In this document: positions 24,459 to 36,687 of the stretch, piece by piece
Layout of the letters: each line of letters begins with the position of its first letter
How positions within the stretch are numbered: the stretch's first letter is position 1
Assembly (NCBI RefSeq): GCF_963924675.1
Contig: NW_027077400.1
Span: forward strand, 434,001 to 498,000
Length of the DNA stretch: 64,000 nt
DNA from: Phocoena phocoena
Lineage: Eukaryota; Chordata; Mammalia; Artiodactyla; Phocoenidae
Direction: 5' to 3'
Made by a program: the position numbers and the translations under genes
The notes under the pieces: model-generated
The model's database searches: none
What the model was told of the DNA's origin: nothing
What the model saw: only the letters and a program-made list of their open reading frames with translations

Positions 24459-26205
24459 GTCAGTGCCTTTAACCTCCTGTTTGGCACAGCTTGCAATTTC
24501 TGTGCAAGATGAACAGGAATAGGGAGAACCAATGAGAGACTAGCTGTAGGTGTCTGCCCGGGCAAATGTAACGCTCATTTCCCACCAGGAAGAGGAATTT
24601 ACCAAAGGCTCAGCATGCCCTGCCCGAAACAGATTAGGGCCTGAAGCAATCCTGCGGTTTTGTGCCCAGTTCACAAGAAAGCGAGTTGAAGAAAGGAGCT
24701 CAGGGGCACTGTAATTCACAAACCTGCAGAGTTATAAATGACAGCTATCCTCCAAAAATATATTGAAGTAAGCCTGCGAAGGGGACTTGAAAGCGGGGCA
24801 GAATTTCAGGAAAACGATTGCAGGGGGTAGACTGGAATTGCCCTGAAAGCATAGGAAAAGAGGCAGAACGTCGACAATGATGCACTTGGCCAAAAAGGGC
24901 GTATGCGTTTTTTCCTGAATATATTCAGGAAAAAACGCATACGCCCTTTTTGGCCAACCAAGCAAGCCTGTAAAGGAAATCTGCACTACAATGAAGTCTC
25001 ACTGCCCCCCGGGCAAGAGGGCCATCTGAAAAAAGTGTAAAATCCAGAAAGGTAGGACAGGATATGGAGAACAGGGAGCCTTGTTATGCTGATTGGCAGG
25101 ATGTAAATTGCCAGCAGCCAGCCTGGAGAAGTGTATGGTGTTTCCTGAAACACATAAGAAACAAAGCAACACAGTCTATGGCACTTCCACTTATGGTCCT
25201 ATAGCTTACGGAAATTAAAATCAAAAACAGACAGCCACCCCAATATTTGGGACGGCTGTGTTCACAAGAAGCTCGTCTACAGTAACAGGTAAATATCCCA
25301 GAAAGCAAAATATGGATAAAGAAGTTGTGGCACGTACGTACAATGCAATATCACTCAGCAATGAAATCTGTGTCATCAGGCCCGTAGCGGCATAGTGAGT
25401 GGATGCAGGTACGGTGATTCTACGTGAACTACGTCACACAGAAAAAGAAACATCATAAGATATCACTAATACACGGAATGTAAACTTGACTACACATGAA
25501 CTGAATTACAAAACAGAACAGGGTCTCAAATTTAGAAAACCAACTAGTGCTTGCTTATGGGGAAAGGTGCGTTGGGGTGCTTCATAAAACCAGAGACTGA
25601 AATTAGCACAGATAACTTTCCATAAGCCAAATATGTAATAGACAAGACCTACTCCTTGCTCAACGAAATGGACCCAACACCACATATTCAACGCCTAGGA
25701 ATATACCTGACTAGGAAGAATCTTAAAACCCATGGATATATATGTCTCCGTAAGAGAATCAAGCGTGTGTACAGTGGCATAAACGCAGCAGTGAAAATCC
25801 GATAAATCCCATTATCAAAATAAATTTCAAAAAAAAATCATAAAGACCGTGAAATAGAGAGCAATTCTTAAATAATTCACTCAGGGCATGTGATGCAACC
25901 GGGATTTAACACATCTACACCCAGAGCTGGTTGAGACATAAGGCTGGACACTTCAGGCTGATAGCATTGGTGAGTTTCGGTGAGCAAATGCAGACCCTTT
26001 GAAGTCATACTGCATGGTACCCATTCCATGGGTCCCAACTCTCCAGGTTCAAGGGATTCTTCCTCCAGCTAAAACATGCATGGGAAACCAAGAGTATCGT
26101 CCACCATGTGATTGGGAAATGATTTAAAATGCATCTCAGTTTTCGTATCCTGGTCCTCGGGTTCACCATTCCAGATGCTTTACTAACACTCTCCCCGCTT
26201 GGAGA
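24459..26205 (+). repeat. Monomer 15, subtype A
   Basis: A-type. Palindrome 24886-24957 intact, L1 part 24958-25837. It shares C at 25848 with monomers 7 and 9. Private: TGCCCGGGC near 24556 and AGTGGCAT near 25773. Confidence 0.9.
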
Positions 26206-27952
26206 GTCAGTGCCTTTAACCTCCTCTTTGGCACAGCTTGCAATTTCTGTGCAAAATGAACAGGAATAGGGAGAACCAATGAGAGACTAGCTGTAGGTGT
26301 CTGCACGGGCAAATGTAACGCTCATTGCCCACCAGGAAGAGGAATTAAACAAAGGCTCAGTGTGCCCTGCTGGAAACAGATTAGGGCCTGAAGCAATCCT
26401 GCGGTTTTGTGCCCAGCTCACAAGAAAGCGAGTTGAAGAAAGGAGCTCAGGGGCACTGTAATTCACAAACCTGCAGAGTTATAAATGACAGCTTTCCTCC
26501 AAAAATATATTGAAGTAAGCCTGCGAAGGGGACTTGAAAGCGGGGCAGAATTTCAGGAAAACGATTGCAGGGGGTAGACTGGAATTGCCCTGAAAGCATA
26601 GGAAAAGAGGCAGAACGTCGACAATGATGCACTTGGCCAAAAAGGGCGTATGCGTTTTTTCCTGAATATATTCAGGAAAAAACGCATACGCCCTTTTTGG
26701 CCAACCAAGCAAGCCTGTAAATGAAATCTGCACTACAATGAAGTCTCACTGCCCCCCTGGCAAAAGGGCCATCTGAAAAAAGTGTAAAATCCAGAAAGGT
26801 AGGACAGGATATGGAGAACAGGGAGCCTTGTTATGCTGATTGGCAGGATGTAAATTGCCAGCAGCCACCCTGGAGAAGTGTATGGTGTTTCCTGAAACAC
26901 GAAAGAAACAAAGCAACACAGCCTATGGCACTTCCACTTATGGTCCTATAGCTTACGGAAATTAAAATCAAAAACAGACAGCCACCCCAATATTTGAGAC
27001 GGCTGTGTTCACAAGAAGCTCGTCTACAGTATCAGGTAAATATCCCAGAAAGCAAAAAATGGATAAAGAACTTGTGGCACGTACGTACAATGCAATATCA
27101 CTCAGCAATGAAATCTGTGTCATCAGGCCCATAGCGGCATAGTGAGTGGATGCAGGTACGGTGATTCTACGTGAACTACGTCACACAGAAAAAGAAACAT
27201 CATAAGATATCACGAATACACGGAATGTAAACTTGACTACACATGAACTGAATTACAAAATAGAAAAGGGTCTCAAATTTAGAAAACCAACTAGTGCTTG
27301 CTTATGGGGAAAGGTGCCTTGGGGTGCTGCATAAAACCAGAGACTGAAATTAGCACAGATAACTTTCCATAAGCCCAATATGTAATAGACAAGACCTACT
27401 CCTTGCTCAACGAAATGGACCCAACACCACATATTCAACGCCTAGGAATATACCTGACTAGGAAGAATCTTAAAACCCATGGATATATATGTCTCCGTAA
27501 GAGAATCAAGGGTGTGTACAGCGGCCGAAAGGCAGCAGTGAAAATCCGATAAATCCCATTATCAAAATAAATTTCGAAAACAAAACACAAAGACAGTGAA
27601 ATAGAGAGCAATTCTTAAATAATTCACTCAGGGCATGTGATGCAACCGGGATTGACCACATCTACACCCAGAGCTGGTTGAGACATAAGGCTGGACACTT
27701 CAGGCTGATAGCATTGGTGAGTTTAGGTGAGCAAATGCACACCCTTCGAAGTCATACTGTATGGTACCTATTCCATGGGTCCCAACTCTTCAGTTTCAAG
27801 GGATTCTTCCTCCAGCTAAAACATGCATGTGAAACCCACAGTATGGTCCACCGTGTTATGGGGAAATGATTTAAAATGCATCTCAGTTTTCGTATCCTGG
27901 TCCTCGGGTTCACCATTCCAGATGATTTACTAACAGTCTCCCCGCTTGGAGA
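26206..27952 (+). repeat. Monomer 16, subtype B
   Basis: B-type, T-sublineage. Palindrome 26633-26704 intact, L1 part 26705-27584. C at 27747 (CCCTTCGAAG) removes a stop and opens a chance 63-codon plus-strand frame, 27678-27869. It shares T at 27794 with monomer 17. Confidence 0.9.
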
Positions 27953-29699
27953 GTCAGTGCCTTTAACCTCCTGTTTGGCACAGCTTGCAATTTCTGTGCA
28001 AGATGAACAGGAATAGGGAGAACCAATGAGAGACTAGCTGTAGGTGTCTGCACGGGCAAATGTAACGCTCATTTCCCACCAGGAAGAGGAATTTACCAAA
28101 GGCTCAGCATGCCCTGCCCGAAACAGATTAGGGCCTGAAGCAATCCTGCGGTTTTGTGCCCAGTTCACAAGAAAGCGAGTTGAAGAAAGGAGCTCAGGGG
28201 CACTGTAATTCACAAACCTGCAGAGTTATAAATGACAGCTATCCTCCAAAAATATATTGAAGTAAGCCTGCGAAGGGGACTTGAAAGCGGGGCAGAATTT
28301 CAGGAAAACGATTGCAGGGGGTAGACTGGAATTGCCCTGAAAGCATAGGAAAAGAGGCAGAACGTCGACAATGATACACTTGGCCAAAAAGGGCGTATGC
28401 GTTTTTTCCTGAATATATTCAGGAAAAAACGCATACGCCCTTTTTGGCCAACCAAGCAAGCCTGTAAAGGAAATCTGCACTACAATGAAGTCTCACTGCC
28501 CCCCGGGCAAGAGGGCCATCTGAAAAAAGTGTAAAATCCAGAAAGGTAGGACAGGATATGGAGAACAGGGAGCCTTGTTATGCTGATTGGCAGGATGTAA
28601 ATTGCCAGCAGCCAGCCTGGAGAAGTGTATGGTGTTTCCTGAAACACATAAGAAACAAAGCAACACAGTCTATGGCACTTCCACTTATGGTCCTATAGCT
28701 TACGGAAATTAAAATCAAAAACAGACAGCCACCCCAATATTTGGGACGGCTGTGTTCACAAGAAGCTCGTCTACAGTATCAGGTAAATATCCCAGAAAGC
28801 AAAAAATGGATAAAGAAGTTGTGGCACGTACGTGCAATGCAGTATCACTCAGCAATGAAATCTGTGTCATCAGGCACGTAGCGGCATAGTGAGTGGATGC
28901 AGGTACGGTGATTCTACGTGAACTACGTCACACAGAAAAAGAAACATCATAAGATATCACTAATACACGGAATGTAAACTTGACTACACATGAACTGAAT
29001 TACAAAACAGAACAGGGTCTCAAATTTAGAAAACCAACTAGTGCTTGCTTATGGGGAAAGGTGCGTTGGGGTGCTTCATAAAACCAGAGACTGAAATTAG
29101 CACAGATAACTTTCCATAAGCCAAATATGTAATAGACAAGACCTACTCCTTGCTCAACGAAATGGACCCAACACCACATATTCAACGCCTAGGAATATAC
29201 CTGACTAGGAAGAATCTTAAAACCCATGGATATATATGTCTCCGTAAGAGAATCAAGGGTGTGTACAGCAGCCGAAAGGCAGCAGTGAAAATCCGATAAA
29301 TCCCATTATCAAAATAAATTTCGAAAACAAAACACAAAGACAGTGAAATAGAGAGCAATTCTTAAATAATTCACTCAGGGCATGTGATGCAACCGGGATT
29401 GACCACATCTACACCCAGAGCTGGTTGAGACATAAGGCTGGACACTTCAGGCTGATAGCATTGGTGAGTTTAGGTGAGCAAATGCACACCCTTTGAAGTC
29501 ATACTGTATGGTACCTATTCCATTGGTCCCAACTCTTCAGTTTCAAGGGATTCTTCCTCCAGCTAAAACATGCATGTGAAACCCACAGTATGGTCCACCG
29601 TGTTATGGGGAAATGATTTAAAATGCATCTCAGTTTTCGTATCCTGGTCCTCGGGTTCACCATTCCAGATGATTTACTAACAGTCTCCCTGCTTGGAGA
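27953..29699 (+). repeat. Monomer 17, A/B mosaic
   Basis: A-type to GCCAAATATG (29123), with a short B patch at about 28775-28807 (CAGTATCAGG, GCAAAAAATGG). B-type from AAGGGTG (29258). The B end shares T at 29541 with monomer 16. Private: ACGTGCAATGCAGTATC near 28830 and GCACGTAGCGG near 28875. Palindrome 28380-28451 intact, L1 part 28452-29331. Confidence 0.88.
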
Positions 29700-31446
29700 G
29701 TCAGTGCCTTTAACCTCCTGTTTGGCACAGCTTGCAATTTCTGTGCAAGATGAACAGGAATAGGGAGAACCAATGAGAGACTAGCTGTAGGTGTCTGCAC
29801 GGGCAAATGTAACGCTCATTTCCCACCAGGAAGAGGAATTTACCAAAGGCTCAGCATGCCCTGCCCGAAACAGATTAGGGCCTGAAGCAATCCTGCGGTT
29901 TTGTGCCCAGTTCACAAGAAAGCGAGTTGAAGAAAGGAGCTCAGGGGCACTGTAATTCACAAACCTGCAGAGTTATAAATGACAGCTATCCTCCAAAAAT
30001 ATATTGAAGTAAGCCTGCGAAGGGGACTTGAAAGCGGGGCAGAATTTCAGGAAAACGATTGCAGGGGGTAGACTGGAATTGCCCTGAAAGCATAGGAAAA
30101 GAGGCAGAACGTCGACAATGATGCACTTGGCCAAAAAGGGCGTATGCGTTTTTTCCTGAATATATTCAGGAAAAAACGCATACGCCCTTTTTGGCCAACC
30201 AAGCAAGCCTGTAAAGGAAATCTGCACTACAATGAAGTCTCACTGCCCCCCGGGCAAGAGGGCCATCTGAAAAAAGTGTAAAATCCAGAAAGGTAGGACA
30301 GGATATGGAGAACAGGGAGCCTTGTTATGCTGATTGGCAGGATGTAAATTGCCAGCAGCCAGCCTGGAAAAGTGTATGGTGTTTCCTGAAACACATAAGA
30401 AACAAAGCAACACAGTCTATGGCACTTCCACTTATGGTCCTATAGCTTACGGAAATTAAAATCAAAAACAGACAGCCACCCCAATATTTGGGATGGCTGT
30501 GTTCACAAGAAGCTCGTCTACAGTAACAGGTAAATATCCCAGAAAGCAAAATATGGATAAAGAAGTTGTGGCACGTACGTACAATGCAATATCACTCAGC
30601 AATGAAATCTGTGTCATCAGGCCCGTAGCGGCATAGTGAGTGGATGCAGGTACGGTGATTCTACGTGAACTACGTCACACAGAAAAAGAAACATCATAAG
30701 ATATCACTAATGCACGGAATGTAAACTTGACTACACATGAACTGAATTACAAAACAGAACAGGGTCTCAAATTTAGAAAACCAACTAGTGCTTGCTTATG
30801 GGGAAAGGTGCGTTGGGGTGCTTCATAAAACCAGAGACTGAAATTAGCACAGATAACTTTCCATAAGCCAAATATGTAATAGACAAGACCTACTCCTTGC
30901 TCAACGAAATGGACCCAACACCACATATTCAACGCCTAGGAATATACCTGACTAGGAAGAATCTTAAAACCCATGGATATATATGTCTCCGTAAGAGAAT
31001 CAAGCGTGTGTACAGCGGCATAAACGCAGCAGTGAAAATCCGATAAATCCCATTATCAAAATAAATTTCAAAAAAAAATCATAAAGACAGTGAAATAGAG
31101 AGCAATTCTTAAATAATTCACTCAGGGCATGTGATGCAACCGGGATTTAACACATCTACACCCAGAGCTGGTTGAGACATAAGGCTGGACACTTCAGGCT
31201 GATAGCATTGGTGAGTTTCGGTGAGCAAATGCAGACCCTTTGAAGTCATACTGCATGGTACCCATTCCATGGGTCCCAACTCTCCAGGTTCAAGGGATTC
31301 TTCCTCCAGCTAAAACATGCATGGGAAACCAAGATTATCGTCCACCATGTGATTGGGAAATGATTTAAAATGCATCTCAGTTTTCGTATCCTGGTCCTCG
31401 GGTTCACCATTCCAGATGCTTTACTAACACTCTCCCCGCTTGGAGA
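29700..31446 (+). repeat. Monomer 18, subtype A
   Basis: A-type. Palindrome 30127-30198 intact, L1 part 30199-31078. T at 31335 is shared with monomer 36 (62778). Private: GGGATGGCTG near 30490. Confidence 0.9.
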
Positions 31447-33193
31447 GTCAGTGCCTTTAACCTCCTCTTTGGCACAGCTTGCAATTTCTGTGCAAAATGA
31501 ACAGGAATAGGGAGAACCAATGAGAGACTAGCTGTAGGTGTCTGCACGGGCAAATGTAACGCTCATTTCCCACCAGGAAGAGGAATTAACCAAAGGCTCA
31601 GCGTGCCCTGCCGGAAACAGATTAGGGCCTGAAGCAATCCTGCGGTTTTGTGCCCAGCTCACAAGAAAGCGAGTTGAAGAAAGGAGCTCAGGGGCACTGT
31701 AATTCACAAACCTGCAGAGTTATAAATGACAGCTATCCTCCAAAAATATATTGAAGTAAGCCTGCGAAGGGGAGTTGAAAGCGGGGCAGAATTTCAGGAA
31801 AACGATTGCAGGGGGTAGACTGGAATTGCCCTGAAAGCATAGGAAAAGAGGCAGAACGTCGACAATGATGCACTTGGCCAAAAAGTGCGTATGTGTTTTT
31901 TCCTGAATATATTCAGGAAAAAACGCATACGCCCTTTTTGGCCAACCAAGCAAGCCTGTAAATGAAATCTGCACTACAATGAAGTCTCACTGCCCCCCTG
32001 GCAAAAGGGCCATCTGAAAAAAGTGTAAAATCCAGAAAGGTAGGACAGGATATGGAGAACAGGGAGCCTTGTTATGCTGATTGGCAGGATGTAAATTGCC
32101 AGCAGCCACCCTGGAGAAGTGTATGGTGTTTCCTGAAACACGAAAGAAACAAAGCAACACAGCCTATGGCACTTCCACTTATGGTCCTATAGCTTACGGA
32201 AATTAACATCAAAAACAGACAGCCACCCCAATATTTGAGACGGCTGTGTTCACAAGAAGCTCGTCTACAGTATCAGGTAAATATCCCAGAAAGCAAAAAA
32301 TGGATAAAGAACTTGTGGCACGTACGTACAATGCAATATCACTCAGCAATGAAATCTGTGTCATCAGGCCCATAGCGGCATAGTGAGTGGATGCAGGTAC
32401 GGTGATTCTACGTGAACTACGTCACACAGAAAAAGAAACATCATAAGATATCACGAATATACGGAATGTATACTTGACTACACATGAACTGAATTACAAA
32501 ATAGAAAAGGGTCTCAAATTTAGAAAACCAACTAGTGCTTGCTTATGGGGAAAGGTGCCTTGGGGTGCTGCATAAAACCAGAGACTGAAATTAGCACAGA
32601 TAACTTTCCATAAGCCCAATATGTAATAGACAAGACCTACTCCTTGCTCAACGAAATGGACCCAACACCACATATTCAACGCCTAGGAATATACCTGACT
32701 AGGAAGAATCTTAAAACCCATGGATATATATGTCTCCGTAAGAGAATCAAGGGTGTGTACAGCGGCCGAAAGGCAGCAGTGAAAATCCGATAAATCCCAT
32801 TATCAAAATAAATTTCGAAAACAAAACACAAAGACAGTGAAATAGAGAGCAATTCTTAAATAATTCACTCAGGGCATGTGATGCAACCGGGATTGACCAC
32901 ATCTACACCCAGAGCTGGTTGAGACATAAGGCTGGACACTTCAGGCTGATAGCATTGGTGAGTTTAGGTGAGCAAATGCACACCCTTTGAAGTCATACTG
33001 TATGGTACCTATTCCATGGGTCCCAACTCTTCAGGTTCAAGGGATTCTTCCTCCAGCTAAAACATGCATGTGAAACCCACAGTATGGTCCACCGTGTTAT
33101 GGGGAAATGATTTAAAATGCATCTCAGTTTTCGTATCCTGGTCCTCGGGTTCACCATTCCAGATGATTTACTAACAGTCTCCCTGCTTGGAGA
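31447..33193 (+). repeat. Monomer 19, subtype B
   Basis: B-type without T at offset 288; it has GAGTTGAAAG like monomers 2 and 5. Palindrome 31874-31945 has two left-arm mismatches (T at 31886 and 31894), shared with monomer 37. It also shares C at 32207 and T at 32471 with monomer 37. L1 part 31946-32825. Confidence 0.9.
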
Positions 33194-34940
33194 GTCAGTG
33201 CCTTTAACCTCCTGTTTGGCACAGCTTGCAATTTCTGTGCAAGATGAACAGGAATAGGGAGAACCAATGAGAGACTAGCTGTAGGTGTCTGCACGGGCAA
33301 ATGTAACGCTCATTTCCCACCAGGAAGAGGAATTTACCAAAGGCTCAGCATGCCCTGCCCGAAACAGATTAGGGCCTGAAGCAATCCTGCGGTTTTGTGC
33401 CCAGATCACAAGAAAGCGAGTTGAAGAAAGGAGCTCAGGGGCACTGTAATTCACAAACCTGCAGAGTTATAAATGACAGCTATCCTCCAAAAATATATTG
33501 AAGTAAGCCTGCGAAGGGGACTTGAAAGCGGGGCAGAATTTCTGGAAAACGATTGCAGGGGGTAGACTGGAATTGCCCTGAAAGCATAGGAAAAGAGGCA
33601 GAACGTCGACAATGATGCACTTGGCCAAAAAGGGCGTATGCGTTTTTTCCTGAATATATTCAGGAAAAAACGCATACGCCCTTTTTGGCCAACCAAGCAA
33701 GCCTGTAAAGGAAATCTGCACTACAATGAAGTCTCACTGCCCCCCGGGCAAGAGGGCCATCTGAAAAAAGTGTAAAATCCAGAAAGGTAGGACAGGATAT
33801 GGAGAACAGGGAGCCTTGTTATGCTGATTGGCAGGATGTAAATTGCCAGCAGCCAGCCTGGAGAAGTGTATGGTGTTTCCTGAAACACATAAGAAACAAA
33901 GCAACACAGTCTATGGCACTTCCACTTATGGTCCTATAGCTTACGGAAATTAAAATCAAAAACAGACAGCCACCCCAATATTTGGGACGGCTGTGTTCAC
34001 AAGAAGCTCGTCTACAGTAACAGGTAAATATCCCAGAAAGCAAAATATGGATAAAGAAGTTGTGGCACGTACGTACAATGCAATATCACTCAGCAATGAA
34101 ATCTGTGTCATCAGGCCCGTAGCGGCATAGTGAGTGGATGCAGGTACGGTGATTCTACGTGAACTACGTCACACAGAAAAAGAAACATCATAAGATATCA
34201 CTAATACACGGAATGTAAACTTGACTACACATGAACTGAATTACAAAACAGAACAGGGTCTCAAATTTAGAAAACCAACTAGTGCTTGCTTATGGGGAAA
34301 GGTGCCTTGGGGTGCTTCATAAAACCAGAGACTGAAATTAGCACAGATAACTTTCCATAAGCCAAATATGTAATAGAGAAGACCTACTCCTTGCTCAACG
34401 AAATGGACCCAACACCACATATTCAACGCCTAGGAATATACCTGACTAGGAAGAATCTTAAAACCCATGGATATATATGTCTCCGTAAGAGAATCAAGGG
34501 TGTGTACAGCGGCCGAAAGGCAGCAGTGAAAATCCGATAAATCCCATTATCAAAATAAATTTCGAAAACAAAACACAAAGACAGTGAAATAGAGAGCAAT
34601 TCTTAAATAATTCACTCAGGGCATGTGATGCAACCGGGATTGACCACATCTACACCCAGAGCTGGTTGAGACATAAGGCTGGACACTTCAGGCTGATAGC
34701 ATTGGTGAGTTTAGGTGAGCAAATGCACACCCTTTGAAGTCATACTGTATGGTACCTATTCCATGGGTCCCAACTCTTCAGGTTCAAGGGATTCTTCCTC
34801 CAGCTAAAACATGCATGTGAAACCCACAGTATGGTCCACCGTGTTATGGGGAAATGATTTAAAATGCATCTCAGTTTTCGTATCCTGGTCCTCGGGTTCA
34901 CCATTCCAGATGATTTACTAACAGTCTCCCTGCTTGGAGA
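33194..34940 (+). repeat. Monomer 20, A/B mosaic
   Basis: A-type to GCCAAATATG (34364), B-type from AAGGGTG (34499). It carries T at 33543 (TTCTGGAAAAC), shared with monomers 21, 24 and 30. Palindrome 33621-33692 intact, L1 part 33693-34572. Confidence 0.9.
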
Positions 34941-35545
34941 GTCAGTGCCTTTAACCTCCTCTTTGGCACAGCTTGCAATTTCTGTGCAAGATGAACAGGA
35001 ATAGGGAGAACCAATGAGAGACTAGCTGTAGGTGTCTGCACGGGCAAATGTAACGCTCATTTCCCACCAGGAAGAGGAATTTACCAAAGGCTCAGCATGC
35101 CCTGCCCGAAACAGATTAGGGCCTGAAGCAATCCTGCGGTTTTGTGCCCAGCTCACAAGAAAGCGAGTTGAAGAAAGGAGCTCAGGGGCACTGTAATTCA
35201 CAAACCTGCAGAGTTATAAATGACAGCTATCCTCCAAAAATATATTGAAGTAAGCCTGCGAAGGGGACTTGAAAGCGGGGCAGAATTTCTGGAAAACCAT
35301 TGCAGGGGGTAGACTGGAATTGCCCTGAAAGCATAGGAAAAGAGGCAGAACGTCGACAATGATGCACTTGGCCAAAAAGGGCGTATGCGTTTTTTCCTGA
35401 ATATATTCAGGAAAAAACGCATACGCCCTTTTTGGCCAACCAAGCAAGCCTGTAAAGGAAATCTGCACTACAATGAAGTCTCACTGCCCCCCGGGCAAGA
35501 GGGCCATCTGAAAAAAGTGTAAAATCCAGAAAGGTAGGACAGGAT

Positions 35546-35767
35546 ATGGAGAACAGGGAGCCTTTTAATGCTGATTGGCAGGATGTAAATTGTGAAGAGC
35601 CACCCTGGAGCAGTGTATGGTGTTTCCTGAAACACATAAGAAATAAAGCAACACAGCCTATGGCAATTGCACTTGTGGTCCTATTGCTTAGGGAAATTAA
35701 AATCAAAAACAGAGAGCCACCCCAATATTTGGGACGGCTGTGTTCACAAGAAGCTCGTCTACAGTAA
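35546..35767 (+). pseudogene. Open 73-codon fragment of L1 ORF2 C-terminal frame in monomer 21
   Basis: This plus-strand frame reads, in its middle, Pro-Pro-Trp-Ser-Ser-Val-Trp-Cys-Phe-Leu-Lys, matching the P-x-W-x-x-V-W-x-F-L-K stretch of L1 ORF2. A hydrophobic Ala-Ile-Ala-Leu-Val-Val-Leu-Leu follows where L1 has its Asp-Pro-Ala-Ile-Pro-Leu-Leu region. In the ordinary A copies this frame stops at a TAG (CCTATAGCTT). Here T at 35685 gives CTATTGCTT and the frame runs on to a TAA at 35765-35767. It is only the tail of a ~1275-residue protein with no promoter or upstream domains, so I regard it as a pseudogene fragment and not a working gene. Confidence 0.6.
35565..35714 (+). other. Divergent conversion tract within monomer 21
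   Basis: Compared with neighbouring A copies, differences occur at 35565, 35567, 35593, 35594, 35596, 35597, 35603, 35611, 35644, 35657, 35666, 35669, 35675, 35685, 35691 and 35714. Only 35603 and 35657 are B states. The flanks are ordinary A sequence. A density near 10 % inside a nearly identical array points to import from an old, diverged copy. Confidence 0.8.
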
Positions 35768-36687
35768 CAGGTAAATATCCCAGAAAGCAAAATATGGATA
35801 AAGAAGTTGTGGCACGTACGTACAATGCAATATCACTCAGCAATGAAATCTGTGTCATCAGGCCCGTAGCGGCATAGTGAGTGGATGCAGGTACGGTGAT
35901 TCTACGTGAACTACGTCACACAGAAAAAGAAACATCATAAGATATCACTAATACACGGAATGTAAACTTGACTACACATGAACTGAATTACAAAACAGAA
36001 CAGGGTCTCAAATTTAGAAAACCAACTAGTGCTTGCTTATGGGGAAAGGTGCGTTGGGGTGCTTCATAAAACCAGAGACTGAAATTAGCACAGATAACTT
36101 TCCATAAGCCAAATATGTAATAGACAAGACCTACTCCTTGCTCAACGAAATGGACCCAACACCACATATTCAACGCCTAGGAATATACCTGACTAGGAAG
36201 AATCTTAAAACCCATGGATATATATGTCTCCGTAAGAGAATCAAGCGTGTGTACAGCGGCATAAACGCAGCAGTGAAAATCCGATAAATCCCATTATCAA
36301 AATAAATTTCAAAAAAAAATCATAAAGACAGTGAAATAGAGAGCAATTCTTAAATAATTCACTCAGGGCATGTGATGCAACCGGGATTTAACACATCTAC
36401 ACCCAGAGCTGGTTGAGACATAAGGCTGGACACTTCAGGCTGATAGCATTGGTGAGTTTCGGTGAGCAAATGCACACCCTTTGAAGTCATACTGCATGGT
36501 ACCCATTCCATGGGTCCCAACTCTCCAGGTTCAAGGGATTCTTCCTCCAGCTAAAACATGCATGGGAAACCAAGAGTATCGTCCACCATGTGATTGGGAA
36601 ATGATTTAAAATGCATCTCAGTTTTCGTATCCTGGTCCTCGGGTTCACCATTCCAGATGCTTTACTAACACTCTCCCCACTTGGAGA

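Larger units (their letters stand above)
34941..36687 (+). repeat. Monomer 21, A with strongly divergent tract
   Basis: The start mixes states (CTCCTCTTTGG and CCCAGCTCAC are B, the rest A), then A-type to the end. Between 35565 and 35714 there are 16 differences from A copies, listed in the separate entry. It shares T at 35290 with monomers 20, 24 and 30. Palindrome 35368-35439 intact, L1 part 35440-36319. Confidence 0.88.

Noticed and set aside
27678..27869. 63-codon plus-strand frame in monomer 16
   Set aside because: It exists because of one base change (27747) that removes a stop present in other B copies. The encoded protein resembles nothing I know.
35407..35790. 127-codon minus-strand frame in monomer 21
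   Set aside because: It arises from the divergent tract removing stops and begins inside the palindrome. No family resemblance; the sense strand explains the sequence as L1.
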